Shown: positions 16,434 to 26,513 of the stretch, one piece after another
Position numbering within the stretch: the stretch's first letter is position 1
How the letters are laid out: each line of letters begins with the position of its first letter
Assembly (NCBI GenBank): GCA_934402375.1
Contig: CAKRUB010000033.1
Span: 1-30,614 of the forward strand
DNA length: 30,614 nucleotides
From: an uncultured Acetatifactor sp.
GTDB taxonomy: Bacteria; Bacillota; Clostridia; Lachnospirales; Lachnospiraceae
Reading direction: 5' to 3'
Program-made: the position numbers and the translations under genes
Notes under the pieces: generated by a model
Databases searched by the model: none
What the model was told of the DNA's origin: nothing
Seen by the model: the letters and a program-made list of their open reading frames with translations, nothing else

Positions 16434-17423
16434 ATGAAGATTCTGTTTTACGACACAAAAAGCTATGATAAGGATTCTTTTCAGGAGACTCTGAAAGACT
16501 TTCCCGGTATGGAAATTGAATACACGAAATCCGATCTTGACCCCAGAACGGCGGCTCTCGCCGAGGGCTTCGATGCGGTATGCGGCTTTGTAAGCTCGGA
16601 TGTCAGCGCGCGGACGCTCTCAATCCTGCATAATAAGGGGATCGGTCTGGTTCTGATGCGGTGCGCGGGCTTTAATAATGTTGATCTGGATTCCGCCCGG
16701 CAATACGGCATACGGGTCATGCGCGTTCCCGGCTACTCGCCGGAGGCGGTGGCGGAGCATGCGATGGCGCTGGCTCTCGCTGCAAACCGCAGACTGTACA
16801 AGGCATACAATAAGGTACGAGAGAATGATTTCAGCCTGAGCGGACTTATGGGCTTTAACTTTTACCAGAAGACCGCCGGTATCATCGGCACCGGAAAAAT
16901 CGGCGCCGCAATGTGCCGCATCTGCCACGGCTTCGGCATGAAGGTCATCGCCTATGATGTGTACGAAAATCCCTCCATCAGGGATTTTGTGGAATATGTG
17001 ACTCTGGATGAGCTGCTATCCCGCAGTGACGTCATCTCACTCCACTGCCCTCTCATGGATTCCACCTACCACATGATCAACATTGACACCATCCGCAAGA
17101 TGAAGGACGGCGTCATTCTTGTCAACACCTCCCGCGGTGCTCTTGTCAAAACCGCAGACCTGATTGAGGGCATCCGGATGCACAAATTCGCCGGTGTCGG
17201 GCTTGATGTCTATGAGGAGGAGACGAACAATGTCTTCGAGGATCGCTCCGACGAGATTCTGGAGCATTCCACAACGGCAAGACTGCTCTCCTTTCCAAAC
17301 GTCATGATCACATCCCATCAGGGCTTCTTTACAAAAGAGGCACTCCGCGCGATCGCCGAGACGACGCTGCAGAATGCCTCCGATTATGAGTCCGGCAAGG
17401 AAAGCCCGAACGATGTAAAATAA
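16434..17423 (+). CDS. ldhA: D-lactate dehydrogenase (2-hydroxyacid dehydrogenase)
   Basis: A 329-residue NAD-dependent enzyme reducing pyruvate to D-lactate at the end of fermentation. Seen are RCAGFNNVD (76-84), the nucleotide-binding GTGKIG (152-157) followed by Asp175, the catalytic Arg234 in NTSRGALV, Glu263 and the acid/base His295 in TSHQGFFTKEAL. The HQGFFTKEAL segment is typical of LdhA rather than phosphoglycerate or glycerate dehydrogenases. AGGAGG lies eight bases before the ATG. No clear promoter was found between the toxin locus and this gene. It converges with the MATE gene, leaving six bases and no visible terminator. Confidence 0.93.
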   Translation: MKILFYDTKSYDKDSFQETLKDFPGMEIEYTKSDLDPRTAALAEGFDAVCGFVSSDVSARTLSILHNKGIGLVLMRCAGFNNVDLDSARQYGIRVMRVPGYSPEAVAEHAMALALAANRRLYKAYNKVRENDFSLSGLMGFNFYQKTAGIIGTGKIGAAMCRICHGFGMKVIAYDVYENPSIRDFVEYVTLDELLSRSDVISLHCPLMDSTYHMINIDTIRKMKDGVILVNTSRGALVKTADLIEGIRMHKFAGVGLDVYEEETNNVFEDRSDEILEHSTTARLLSFPNVMITSHQGFFTKEALRAIAETTLQNASDYESGKESPNDVK

Positions 17424-17429
17424 AGCTTA

Positions 17430-18830
17430 TCAGCCGTTCTTCTCCGTGCTGACGATATTGTTGAGCCATACGCCCTTTTTCACGAGGATGAAGCCTATCA
17501 CGCACTTGATCAGATCGAGCAGCTGGCAGAACAGATACAGCGGCACAATAGGGATTCCGGTAAACCGGCTCAGGCAGAACGCAACCGGCGTCGTCACCAC
17601 CCACAGGAACACACTGTCAAACAAAAAGGTGATAATGGTCTTGCCCCCGGTCCGCAGCGTGAAGTAGCTTGCATGCATAAATGCCCAGATCGGCATACAG
17701 CAGGCGGCGACGCGCAGCAGATCCGCCGCAAGACGCCTCACCTCGTGGGAGGTGTTGTATATCCTCGGGAACAGCGGCGATAACAGGAACAAGACCGCCC
17801 CAAGCACAAAGCACGACATTACGGAGAACGCGATCAGCTTTGTATCCGTATCCTTCGCCTCCTCCATCTTGCCGGCTCCCAGAAGCTGTCCGACAATGAT
17901 CGCTATGGCATTTCCCATCGACATGAACACAACATTGAACAGGTTCGAGATGGTCGAGGAAATATTCAGCGCCGCGACAGCGTCAAGACCGCGCATGGAA
18001 TAGCACTGGTTCAGGAGGGCAATTCCCGCTGCCCAAAGAATCTCATTTACCATGAGCGGCGTACCCTTGCGCACGATATTCCCCGCCAGATTCGCAGGAA
18101 TGCTAAACTCCCGGTAAGCCCCGCGGATAAAGGGCATTCTCTCCGTATGCGTATGTGTCCAGAAAATGACAATAAACGCCTGCACATAACGCGAGATCAC
18201 AGTCGCCACGGCAGCGCCGACAACTCCGAGCGCCGGGGCGCCGAGCTTTCCGTAGATCAGGATATAATTCAGCGCCAGATTGACGCACACTGCTGTCACG
18301 CCCGCCGTCATGGGAAGCTTCGTCTCGCCGCACTCCCTCAGCGTGCTTGCATAAATTTCCTCCACGGTAAACGGAATCAGTCCCGTCATCATGACAAGCA
18401 GATAATCTCTTCCGTATTTCAGCGTTGCCTCCAACGCCTCCTCATTCCCCTCGCCGTGCAGATAGAGTGCAATCAGCTTCTCTCCGCCAAAGAACAGAAC
18501 GAGAATTCCCAGAACCGCAAGAGCAATACAGATATACAGCTTAAAGCGGAAGGTCCGCTGCACTCCCTTGTGATCCTTGCAGCCGTAAAACTGTGCGCCA
18601 AAGATTCCGGCGCCGGATATTGCGCCGAAGATCGCCAGGTTATATACTAGCAGCAGCTGGTTCACGATTGCAATGCCGGACATCTGCTCCGTTCCGACAC
18701 GCCCCACCATGATATTGTCCAGAAGGCTCACAAAGTTCGTGATGCCGTTCTGAATCATGATCGGCACGACCACGCCCAGAACCATTGCATAGAACGCACG
18801 GCTCCCGATTAATTTCTTTTTGATATTCAT
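17430..18830 (-). CDS. MATE family efflux transporter
   Basis: A 466-residue inner-membrane protein with about 12 helices in two related halves, as in Na+- or H+-driven multidrug and toxin extrusion exporters. Typical segments are VVPIMIQNGITNFVSLLDNIMVG near the N-terminus, GAISGAGIFGAQFYGCKD and GTPLMVNEILWAAG in the second half. I chose ATG at 18830 (MNIKKKLIG); an in-frame ATG ten codons upstream (18860) is also possible and neither has a strong ribosome site. It lies 87 bases after nrdG and may be the tail of that operon. The substrate cannot be told. Confidence 0.9.
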   Translation of the reverse strand: MNIKKKLIGSRAFYAMVLGVVVPIMIQNGITNFVSLLDNIMVGRVGTEQMSGIAIVNQLLLVYNLAIFGAISGAGIFGAQFYGCKDHKGVQRTFRFKLYICIALAVLGILVLFFGGEKLIALYLHGEGNEEALEATLKYGRDYLLVMMTGLIPFTVEEIYASTLRECGETKLPMTAGVTAVCVNLALNYILIYGKLGAPALGVVGAAVATVISRYVQAFIVIFWTHTHTERMPFIRGAYREFSIPANLAGNIVRKGTPLMVNEILWAAGIALLNQCYSMRGLDAVAALNISSTISNLFNVVFMSMGNAIAIIVGQLLGAGKMEEAKDTDTKLIAFSVMSCFVLGAVLFLLSPLFPRIYNTSHEVRRLAADLLRVAACCMPIWAFMHASYFTLRTGGKTIITFLFDSVFLWVVTTPVAFCLSRFTGIPIVPLYLFCQLLDLIKCVIGFILVKKGVWLNNIVSTEKNG

Positions 18831-18917
18831 TTCAACACATTCCCGTGTCCTGCGACACATCCCTTATCTTAGTTTTCTCCTCCCTGTCTTCCACACAGCT
18901 TCAGAGACGGATGCTTT

Positions 18918-19613
18918 TCATCCTACTCCACGGATTGCAACTTTGTCAACATATTTTCCCGCAATTTCCGCCATTTTCTTCATTGTTTCTGCGGGAAAGG
19001 CGCGGAAGCCTGCACACATCACGTTTTCGCTCTCCCCAAAGCCCTGCAGATAGTAAGCGCTGCTGCCCTCCAGAAGCCGCCCGATGCTGTCAAACTCCTC
19101 CACCGTATGTATGCCGTCCACAACGGTTGTCCGAAATTCGTACGGCACGCGGCCGCTCTTCAGGATAGCGATACTCTCCTCGATCCTCGAGACATCCATT
19201 CCCGCACAGCCGCACGCCGCCGGGTAATTCTCCACCGATGCCTTGACATCCATCGCCACATAGTCCACCAGCTTTGCCTCGATAAGCTCTTGAAGCATGC
19301 GGGGTCTGTAGCCGTTCGTATCGAGCTTCACAAGGTATCCGAGCTCCTTGAGCTTACCGATGAATCCGGCGAGATCAGGCTGTAGGGTCGGCTCGCCGCC
19401 GGTGATGCAGACGCCCTCCAGCATTCCCCGGCGCTTCCGCAGATGCGCCAGAACCTCTTCCTCCGGGATGTCCGGCTGTTCTTCCGGGTCGAGCACAAGT
19501 CCGGCGTTATGGCAGAAGGGACAACGAAAATTACAGCCACCGGTAAAAACGGTGGCTGCTACATGTCCCGGAAAATCTAATAATGTTGTCTTCTGAAAAC
19601 CGCAAATCTTCAT
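18918..19613 (-). CDS. nrdG: Anaerobic ribonucleoside-triphosphate reductase activating protein (radical SAM)
   Basis: A 231-residue radical SAM enzyme. The 4Fe-4S cluster motif CNFRCPFC gives Cys27, Cys31 and Cys34. VCITGGEPTLQPDL is the SAM-binding GGEP element. The order GFQKTTLLDFPG at the start and VDYVAMDVKA in the middle fit the longer NrdG subfamily found in anaerobes. It would install the glycyl radical on NrdD, which is not in the window. The ribosome site GGAG lies in the last codons of malQ, whose stop is three bases before this ATG, so the two are coupled. Activation of another glycyl-radical enzyme cannot be excluded. Confidence 0.9.
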   Translation of the reverse strand: MKICGFQKTTLLDFPGHVAATVFTGGCNFRCPFCHNAGLVLDPEEQPDIPEEEVLAHLRKRRGMLEGVCITGGEPTLQPDLAGFIGKLKELGYLVKLDTNGYRPRMLQELIEAKLVDYVAMDVKASVENYPAACGCAGMDVSRIEESIAILKSGRVPYEFRTTVVDGIHTVEEFDSIGRLLEGSSAYYLQGFGESENVMCAGFRAFPAETMKKMAEIAGKYVDKVAIRGVG

Positions 19614-19616
19614 GAA

Positions 19617-21155
19617 TTACTCCGTCTTCTTCCCGGCTTTTTTAACGTTTGCGTCGGCCTTTTTGACATTTCGGGGCGCTCTGCCATAGGTGATCGTCAT
19701 TTCCTTGATCTGTGCGGCAAGCTCCTTTGTAAATGCGCCGTCCTTCATACGCCACTTCCAGTTATCTCCCAGCGTGGACGGTGTATTGATCCTTGCCTCA
19801 GAGCCGAGCCCGAGGTAATCCTGTATCGGGATGACCGCCAGATCGGATACGCTGGAAAGTGCCGCCCTGATGAACTCCCATTTAATCTCCTCCGACGTCT
19901 TCCCCGCCAGATTCAAATAACGGTCACAGAATTCCTTATCCTGCTTCGGAAGCTTTTCATACCAGCCCATTGTCGTGTCGTTGTCATGTGTTCCGGTGTA
20001 AACGACACTGTTATGGATGTAATTATGGGGCAGATAATCGCTCTCTTCTCTGGAATCAAACGCAAATTGCAGCACCTTCATGCCGGGATAACCGGTGCGC
20101 TTCACTAATTCTAACACAGACGGAGTCAAAAAGCCAAGGTCTTCTGCAATGACCGCCCTCTCGCCGAGCTTCTTCTTCATCGTCTCGAAGAGCACATACC
20201 CGGGGCCAGGCTCCCATGTGCCGATTTCCGCCGTCTTCATGCCCGCCGGTATGGAATAATAAGCGTCAAATGCCCGGAAATGGTCAATTCTGACTACATC
20301 GTACATCTTAAAGCAGGCTTCCAGACGCTTCATCCACCACTCAAATCCGGTCTTCTCATGATATTCCCAGTCGTACAGAGGATTTCCCCAAAGCTGCCCT
20401 GTCGCTGCGAACGCATCGGGCGGGCAGCCAGCCACCGCAGTCGGATTGCAGTCCTCGTCAAACTGGAACAGCTCGGGATTCGCCCACGCATCGGAGCTGT
20501 CGAACGCCACATAAATCGGAATATCGCCGATGAGCTGTACCTTTTTGTCATTCGCATAACCCTTCAGCTTTTCCCACTGGATGCGGAACAGATACTGCTG
20601 GAACTGATAGAACTCGATCTCCTCCGCAAACTTCTCACGGTATTTCGCAAGCGCCTCGGGCTTACGGGTTTTTATGTCCTCATCCCACTCTACCCAGCAG
20701 ACATTGTCGAAGGATACCTTGACTGCCATATACAGAGCATAGTCATCCAGCCAGTAGGCATTGTCTTTGACAAACACACGGAACGCCGGATCCTCCGAAA
20801 TTTTGCTGTTTTTCCATGCCTCGCGCAGGAGCTTAAAGCGGCTCTCATAGATCTTTGCATAATCTACATACTCCGCATTGTCACCGAAATCATAGCTGTC
20901 GCACTGCTTCTTTGTCAGATAGCCGCGCTTTACCAGATCATCTGGATCAATGAAATAGGGATTTCCCGCAAAGGTCGAAAAGGACTGGTAGGGAGAGTCT
21001 CCGTAGCTGGTCGGTCCCAAAGGAAGAATCTGCCAGTAACGCTGTCCTGCCTCCGCCAATCTGTCAACAAAATCGTATGCCGCCTTTGAAAAACAACCGA
21101 TTCCATATGCTGACGGCAAACTGGAAACCGGCAATAAAATACCGCTCGCTCTCAT
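19617..21155 (-). CDS. malQ: 4-alpha-glucanotransferase (amylomaltase, GH77)
   Basis: A 512-residue cytoplasmic enzyme that moves alpha-1,4-glucan segments between chains, turning short maltodextrins into longer ones for GlgP and releasing glucose. Catalytic residues by motif are Asp291 in RIDHFRAF (nucleophile), Glu338 in IAEDLGFL (acid/base) and the Asp of YTGTHDNDTTMGWY. GILLPVSSLPSAYGIG at the N-terminus and SPYQSFSTFAGNPYFID are also family signatures. It ends in a Lys-rich tail (KKADANVKKAGKKTE). It starts 18 bases after pulA with GGAG upstream. No signal peptide. Confidence 0.96.
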   Translation of the reverse strand: MRASGILLPVSSLPSAYGIGCFSKAAYDFVDRLAEAGQRYWQILPLGPTSYGDSPYQSFSTFAGNPYFIDPDDLVKRGYLTKKQCDSYDFGDNAEYVDYAKIYESRFKLLREAWKNSKISEDPAFRVFVKDNAYWLDDYALYMAVKVSFDNVCWVEWDEDIKTRKPEALAKYREKFAEEIEFYQFQQYLFRIQWEKLKGYANDKKVQLIGDIPIYVAFDSSDAWANPELFQFDEDCNPTAVAGCPPDAFAATGQLWGNPLYDWEYHEKTGFEWWMKRLEACFKMYDVVRIDHFRAFDAYYSIPAGMKTAEIGTWEPGPGYVLFETMKKKLGERAVIAEDLGFLTPSVLELVKRTGYPGMKVLQFAFDSREESDYLPHNYIHNSVVYTGTHDNDTTMGWYEKLPKQDKEFCDRYLNLAGKTSEEIKWEFIRAALSSVSDLAVIPIQDYLGLGSEARINTPSTLGDNWKWRMKDGAFTKELAAQIKEMTITYGRAPRNVKKADANVKKAGKKTE

Positions 21156-21173
21156 GTCCTTCTCTCCTTTTAC

Positions 21174-23945
21174 TTACTTCTGTCTGTTCTTATTGTTCAA
21201 AAATACTGCCAATCCGCACAAGGCTGCTGCCGCGACACATCCGAGTACAATCCAGATACCCCGTCCGCCGCTCGTCTCCGAATCCGCCGGTTCTGCGGTG
21301 GAAGCAGGTTCTGCGGAGACTTCGGTTTTTGTCGTTTCCGTCTCCTTCTGCGGCGCCTCACCCTCTCGGATCAGCACCATAGCTGTGATCGGCTCAACCT
21401 TTGCCTCGCCGACAAAGCTTCCGAGCACGGTCGTACCCGCCGCACTGCCGTCGATGTAGACATTCCAGTTGCCATCGGGAAGCGCAACCGTCGCAGCCTC
21501 CTTATTGGCGTTAAAGATCACGAACATTTCGTCCGCCGTCTCTCCCTCCACGCCTCCGGTCAGATCAAATGCCAGCACATTCTCCGGCACATTTTCCACG
21601 CGGGTCACATGCTCCTCTACCAGCTTTGCATCATCAAGGCGCAGTACGCTGTGTGCCTTGCGGAAGGCAATCAGACCCTTGTAATATTCGACTACCTGCT
21701 GATATTCCGCCTGTTCAAGATTACTCCACTTGAGACTGTTTACCCTGTCATTCGCATTGTAGCTGTTATTGTTAAAGGTTCCGTCCCCGTTCACCTTCGA
21801 CCGCAGCATTTCCTCTCCCGCCTGCAGGAACGGCACTCCCTGCGCCGTCATATAGACTGCTGCCGCGAGATTGTTCATCCTGATCAGATCCTCCTGCGAG
21901 GTATTGCGGCAGGAGTGCTTCAATCTGTCAAACATCGTGAGATTGTCATGGCAGGACGCATAGTTGACGGTCTGCGCAGGGCTAAGGCACCATGAGGAGC
22001 TTCCCACAAATGCCTTTGCAATCTCCTCCGCCATTCCCTCTGCGCCGGAGACATATCCCTTCTCCGTCTCGTTGAACACACTGCCCTTGAGACCGTCGCG
22101 GATATTGTCGTTGAAGTAGGCAAAGCCCGGTGTAAGCGCCGAATTGGTCTGTGTCGCCAGCTCGACCCCCGGCTTTGTCACCTCCGTCGCCATCGTCCAG
22201 CCTTCCCCGTAAAAGATAACGTCGGGATGCGTCTTATGAACCTCTTCCATAACCTCATTGATCGTGTCCACATCCAACAGACCGACAAGATCAAAGCGGA
22301 AACCGTCGATATGGTATTCATCCGCCCAATAGCTGACGGAATCCACAATGTATTTCCTTACCATGCTGCGCTCGCTCGCCGTATCATTTCCGCAGCCGGA
22401 ACCACTTGAATAGCTTCCGTCCTCGTTGATTCTGGAAAAATATCCCGGCACAAGCCTGTTGATGCAGAATTCCTCGGCACTGTGCACATGGTTATACACA
22501 ACATCCATCACGACGCTGATGCCTGCCTCATGCAATGCCTGCACCATCTGCTTCGCCTCTTTGACGCGCACCTCGCCGTTATAGGGATCGGTGGAATAGG
22601 AGCCCTCCGGTACATTGTAGTTCACCGGATCGTAGCCCCAGTTAAATTTCGGTTTGGTCTCATCCACCGAGCCGAAGTCATACATCGGCAGGATATGCAG
22701 GTGCGTAATGCCAAGTTCCTTCAGGTAATCGACACCCGTCGTCACACCTCCGGCTGTCTTTGTTCCCTTTTCCGTAAATTCCAGATACTTTCCGGTATTC
22801 TCCATGCCGGAGCTTTCATCCATCGAAAAATCCCTTATGTGCAGCTCATAGATTACCGCATCCGTGATCCGCTCCCCGGCATGGGGATTACTGTCGATCT
22901 CCCAGCCCTCCGGGTCAGTGCTGTCGAGGTCAATGACCATCGCGCGATTGCCATTCACTCCGGTCGTTCTCGCATAGGGATCGCACGCCTCCGCACTCTC
23001 GCCATTTCTCACCGTCTCATAGGTATAATAGGTGCCATTCAGATCGCCATCCGCCTCCAGAAGCCATGTTCCATTCACGTCAGCGGTCATGGCAAGCCGC
23101 TCCGTCCTGTCATCCGCTGAAGCGTCACCGCTCTCATACAGGTTCACATAAACCTCATCGGCAAGCGGCGCCCACACCTTGAAAACAGTCTTCTCCGGCG
23201 ACCATACAGCGCCGAGATCATCGCCCGCGTAAGTATATGCCTCCTCAAATTCCTTTGTGGAATACACATTCGGCATTCTCACCTCATACTCCATACCGTC
23301 AAAGGTGATCCCGTAATCCTGATAAATATCCAGCTCAGTCTCCGGCGTCAGGATATAGACGTTATCCTCTCCGCTCTTTACCTCGCTGATCGCGATGTCT
23401 CCATCCCTGCCAAACACCTCGTATGCCATCTCGGGATTTTCAATCGGAGCCGTCATTTCGACGCGGATTATGGCATTTTCATTGTCATAGGTCGCCTTTT
23501 TCAGCTTGATCCCAATAACGACATCATCCCCGTACTCCTTGGTATAGCCCTCCACGCCGGACTCAACATAGACGTTCACCGTTCCCGAAATCACCTCTGA
23601 GATGTCGATGAACTGATCCATATCCACATCCTTTGACCAGTCCTCCGTGCGGACAATAAACCCTACGCTCGTCACTCCGGGTGAGACCTCCATGGATGCC
23701 ACCTGCTCTCCATCTGTCTCCTCAAAGAAATAATCCGCGCCGCCGCAGCCGGCTTCCCAGAACCATACTCTCCACGGGGCATAGTCCCCGTCCGTCCTGT
23801 TGTAATGCAGCTTTATGACAGCGCCCCCCTCTGCCCGGACTGTCACGGGCTCACCGAGAAACCCGCATACCGCCGTAAGCACCAGCAGCACCGCCAGTCC
23901 GAAGCTCACACATCTTTTTCCCACTCTCTTCCCCATTTCCCTCAT
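21174..23945 (-). CDS. pulA: Secreted, membrane-anchored type I pullulanase (GH13)
   Basis: A 923-residue debranching enzyme that cuts alpha-1,6 links in pullulan, amylopectin or glycogen. Order of parts: signal peptide (1 to about 38, ending VRAEGG), an alpha-glucan binding CBM41-like domain (about 42-145), a strand-rich linker domain, CBM48 (about 240-330, WSPEKTVFKVWAPLADEVYV), the GH13 barrel and a C-terminal beta domain. FNWGYDPVNY is the type I pullulanase signature. DVVYNHVH, GFRFDLVGLLD (nucleophile Asp), FYGEGWT (Glu) and YASCHDN are the catalytic regions. The tail has a Glu/Thr/Ser linker and one membrane helix (IWIVLGCVAAAALCGLAVFL) with a basic end but no LPXTG. It acts at the cell surface, upstream of MalQ and GlgP. 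Confidence 0.95.
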   Translation of the reverse strand: MREMGKRVGKRCVSFGLAVLLVLTAVCGFLGEPVTVRAEGGAVIKLHYNRTDGDYAPWRVWFWEAGCGGADYFFEETDGEQVASMEVSPGVTSVGFIVRTEDWSKDVDMDQFIDISEVISGTVNVYVESGVEGYTKEYGDDVVIGIKLKKATYDNENAIIRVEMTAPIENPEMAYEVFGRDGDIAISEVKSGEDNVYILTPETELDIYQDYGITFDGMEYEVRMPNVYSTKEFEEAYTYAGDDLGAVWSPEKTVFKVWAPLADEVYVNLYESGDASADDRTERLAMTADVNGTWLLEADGDLNGTYYTYETVRNGESAEACDPYARTTGVNGNRAMVIDLDSTDPEGWEIDSNPHAGERITDAVIYELHIRDFSMDESSGMENTGKYLEFTEKGTKTAGGVTTGVDYLKELGITHLHILPMYDFGSVDETKPKFNWGYDPVNYNVPEGSYSTDPYNGEVRVKEAKQMVQALHEAGISVVMDVVYNHVHSAEEFCINRLVPGYFSRINEDGSYSSGSGCGNDTASERSMVRKYIVDSVSYWADEYHIDGFRFDLVGLLDVDTINEVMEEVHKTHPDVIFYGEGWTMATEVTKPGVELATQTNSALTPGFAYFNDNIRDGLKGSVFNETEKGYVSGAEGMAEEIAKAFVGSSSWCLSPAQTVNYASCHDNLTMFDRLKHSCRNTSQEDLIRMNNLAAAVYMTAQGVPFLQAGEEMLRSKVNGDGTFNNNSYNANDRVNSLKWSNLEQAEYQQVVEYYKGLIAFRKAHSVLRLDDAKLVEEHVTRVENVPENVLAFDLTGGVEGETADEMFVIFNANKEAATVALPDGNWNVYIDGSAAGTTVLGSFVGEAKVEPITAMVLIREGEAPQKETETTKTEVSAEPASTAEPADSETSGGRGIWIVLGCVAAAALCGLAVFLNNKNRQK

Positions 23946-23995
23946 TAATCCTTTATATTATTTTTGGCGATAGCCAAACTTCTAAATTTCCAATC

Positions 23996-24162
23996 AACAG
24001 TTGTGCAGGATGCACATGACCGCAAGCAGCGCACTCTGGAGCCGCCGGTGCTTAGCTGGCGTACTTGCAGGCACCGTGTACTTCGGTGCCTTGTGCACAC
24101 GCTGCGTGCGGAAGGTAGCGAGAGCGTGCCTGCGGTGGTCTGTGCATCCTGTGCAACGTCAC
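23996..24162 (-). repeat. Structured intergenic repeat, copy A (glgP-pulA gap)
   Basis: A 167-base element filling most of the 219-base gap between glgP and pulA. Read on the minus strand, the ends GTTGCACAGGATGCACA and TGTGCATCCTGCACAAC pair over 17 positions with two mismatches. The stem continues through GACC/GGTC and CGCAGGC/GCTTGCG. An inner hairpin GGCACCG/CGGTGCC lies in the middle. Copy B at 26514-26662 shares the outer and flanking sequence but has a different inner hairpin. It has no credible open frame and no T run. Being between cotranscribed genes, it would be in the mRNA. Confidence 0.88.
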
Positions 24163-24164
24163 AA

Positions 24165-26450
24165 TTACTTATCCAGCTTCCAAATGTCCCTGTTATACTC
24201 CGCAATGGTTCTGTCGGATGAGAAAAATCCCGCCTTCGCAATGTTCACCAGCATTTTCTTCTTCCAGCTTTCCCTGTCCTCATAATCCGCGAATGCCTTA
24301 TCCTTCGCGCTGATATATTCCTCAAGGTCAAGCAGCGTCATGAACCAGTCCTTGTTCAGAAGCTCCTTGTAGAGACGCTCCAGGTTCTCCTTGTGTCCTA
24401 CCTTAAGCGCCTTGTCACTGATGATGAAGTCAACTGCCTCCTTAATAACAAGGCTCTTCTCATAATAATCCTTAGACACATAATCCGCCTTCGCATAATG
24501 CTCGATAACCGTGTCGCTGTCCTTGCCGAAGATATAGATGTTCTCATCCCCTACAAGCTCATGAATCTCCACATTTGCGCCGTCGCTGGTACCGAGTGTC
24601 ACGGCTCCGTTCAGCATGAACTTCATGTTTCCTGTGCCGGATGCCTCCTTGGAGGCAAGGGAAATCTGCTCGGAAATGTCACATGCCGGAATCAACTTCT
24701 CCGCATAGCTGACATTATAGTTCTCGACCATGACGAGCTTCATGTAGGGGCTGACCTCAGGATCATTGTTAATCAGCTCAGCCATCACAAGCAGTAAATG
24801 AATGATGTCCTGCGCAATTACATAAGCGGGAGCCGCCTTCGCGCCGAAGATAAAGCTCATCGGTCTGACAGGCTTCTTTCCTGCCTTGATCTCAAGGTAC
24901 TTATGGATAATGTACAGCGCATTCATCTGCTGTCTCTTATACTCATGCAGTCTCTTTACCTGAATGTCGAAGATGGAATCCGTATCAAGCGCAACGCCTT
25001 CCTTCTCCTTGATATAGGCAGCCAGCTCTTCCTTTTTCTGATGCTTGATGCTCTCGATGGCATCCAGAACCGCCGCATCCTCCTTCTTCGCCAGCAGTTT
25101 CTCCAGCTCATTCGCATCCTTCTTATAGCCGTCACCGATCGTCTCCGTGAGCAGACCCGCAAGCTCTCTGTTACAGGACAGCAGCCAGCGGCGGAAGGTG
25201 ATTCCGTTCGTCTTATTGTTGAACTTCTCCGGGTAAAGCTTGTAGAAATGGTTCAGCTCACTCTGCTTCAGGATCTCGGTATGGATCGCGGCAACACCGT
25301 TTACACTGTAGCCGTAATGAATATCAATGTGCGCCATATGCACGCGCTTATTCTCATCGATGATCTGTACCTTCGGGTCTGTATACTTCTTCGCAACTCT
25401 TGCGCTCAGCTCCTTGATGATGGGAACCAGCTGGGGCACAACCTTCTCGATATAAGCCAGCGGCCACTTTTCAAGTGCCTCCGCGAGAATTGTATGGTTC
25501 GTATATGCACAGGTCTTGCTCACCACATTCACGGCATCCTCGATTGTAAAGCCTTCCTCCCATGTCAGGATACGGATCAGCTCGGGGATTACCATTGTAG
25601 GATGGGTGTCATTGATCTGGATCGCCGCATACTCATCCATATGGTACAGGTCGCAACCTCTCTCCTTCAGCTCGCGGATAATGAGCTGCGCGCCGTTGCT
25701 GACCATGAAATATTCCTGATAGATACGGAGCAGATTGCCCGCTTCATCCGAATCATCCGGGTAAAGGAACAGCGTCAGGTTCTTGTCGATCGCAGTCTTG
25801 TCAAAGTCAATTCCTTCCTTCACAAGACTCTCATCCACAGACTCAACATCAAAGAGATGCAGCTTATTGCAGCCGTTCTCATATCCGATCACATCAATGT
25901 CGTAGAGCACGGAAGTTACCTTTCTGTCGCCGAATGCCACCTCAAAGCGCACACCGGTATCGGTCAGCCATGAATTTTCCTCAATCCAGTCGTTCTTCTC
26001 CGCTTTCTGCAATCTCTCGCGGAAGACCTGCTTGAAGAGTCCGTAATGGTAGTTCAGTCCAATGCCGTCGCCGGGCAGACCGAGGGTTGCAATAGAATCA
26101 AGGAAGCATGCCGCAAGACGTCCGAGACCGCCGTTTCCGAGAGACGGTTCCGGCTCAATCTCCTCAATCGCTGCCAGATTCTTTCCGTTCTTTGCAAGCA
26201 CCTTGCTCAGTTCATCATAGATTCCAAGGTTGATCAGATTGTTCGACAGAAGCTTTCCGATCAGAAACTCCATGGAAATGTAGTAAACCTTCTTTTTCCC
26301 GCTGATCACAGGCTTTGCTTCCATCTGTGCCTTTGTCAGCTGGAGCACGCTGTTGTAAAGCTGCGCATCCGTACATGCTGCGATTGTCTTTCCGTACATC
26401 TTCCCTGTCAATTCATTCAACTGCTGTTCCAAATTCATAATCTTCCTCAT
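24165..26450 (-). CDS. glgP: Glycogen/maltodextrin phosphorylase
   Basis: A 761-residue cytoplasmic enzyme, GT35 family, that releases glucose 1-phosphate from the ends of alpha-1,4-glucans. [21 protein letters not shown] is the strong N-terminal signature, [15 protein letters not shown] the substrate region and [14 protein letters not shown] carries the pyridoxal phosphate lysine (Lys610). Somewhat shorter than the roughly 800-residue E. coli and mammalian enzymes. Starts at 26450 (AAAGG nine bases upstream) or at ATG 26438 (GAGG six bases upstream) are both possible. It heads the glgP-pulA-malQ-nrdG operon under a LacI-type operator, with a leader of about 315 bases that holds repeat copy B. 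Confidence 0.95.
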   Translation of the reverse strand: MRKIMNLEQQLNELTGKMYGKTIAACTDAQLYNSVLQLTKAQMEAKPVISGKKKVYYISMEFLIGKLLSNNLINLGIYDELSKVLAKNGKNLAAIEEIEPEPSLGNGGLGRLAACFLDSIATLGLPGDGIGLNYHYGLFKQVFRERLQKAEKNDWIEENSWLTDTGVRFEVAFGDRKVTSVLYDIDVIGYENGCNKLHLFDVESVDESLVKEGIDFDKTAIDKNLTLFLYPDDSDEAGNLLRIYQEYFMVSNGAQLIIRELKERGCDLYHMDEYAAIQINDTHPTMVIPELIRILTWEEGFTIEDAVNVVSKTCAYTNHTILAEALEKWPLAYIEKVVPQLVPIIKELSARVAKKYTDPKVQIIDENKRVHMAHIDIHYGYSVNGVAAIHTEILKQSELNHFYKLYPEKFNNKTNGITFRRWLLSCNRELAGLLTETIGDGYKKDANELEKLLAKKEDAAVLDAIESIKHQKKEELAAYIKEKEGVALDTDSIFDIQVKRLHEYKRQQMNALYIIHKYLEIKAGKKPVRPMSFIFGAKAAPAYVIAQDIIHLLLVMAELINNDPEVSPYMKLVMVENYNVSYAEKLIPACDISEQISLASKEASGTGNMKFMLNGAVTLGTSDGANVEIHELVGDENIYIFGKDSDTVIEHYAKADYVSKDYYEKSLVIKEAVDFIISDKALKVGHKENLERLYKELLNKDWFMTLLDLEEYISAKDKAFADYEDRESWKKKMLVNIAKAGFFSSDRTIAEYNRDIWKLDK

Positions 26451-26513
26451 TTCTGCACACCTTTCTCACATTGATTTTATGTCAGATAATTGCGAACCTC
26501 GCAAGTTCCGGAT

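Noticed and set aside
21174..21300. LPXTG sortase signal at the pullulanase C-terminus
   Set aside because: There is a linker, a membrane helix and a basic tail, but no LPXTG-like motif; it is better called a membrane anchor.
23996..24162. Repeat copy A as the transcription terminator of glgP
   Set aside because: The stem is long but not followed by a T run on the minus strand, and pulA has no clear promoter of its own.
24798..25973. Long open frame (391 codons) on the plus strand opposite glgP
   Set aside because: It is the antisense shadow of a well-supported glgP, has no ribosome site and no recognisable domain.
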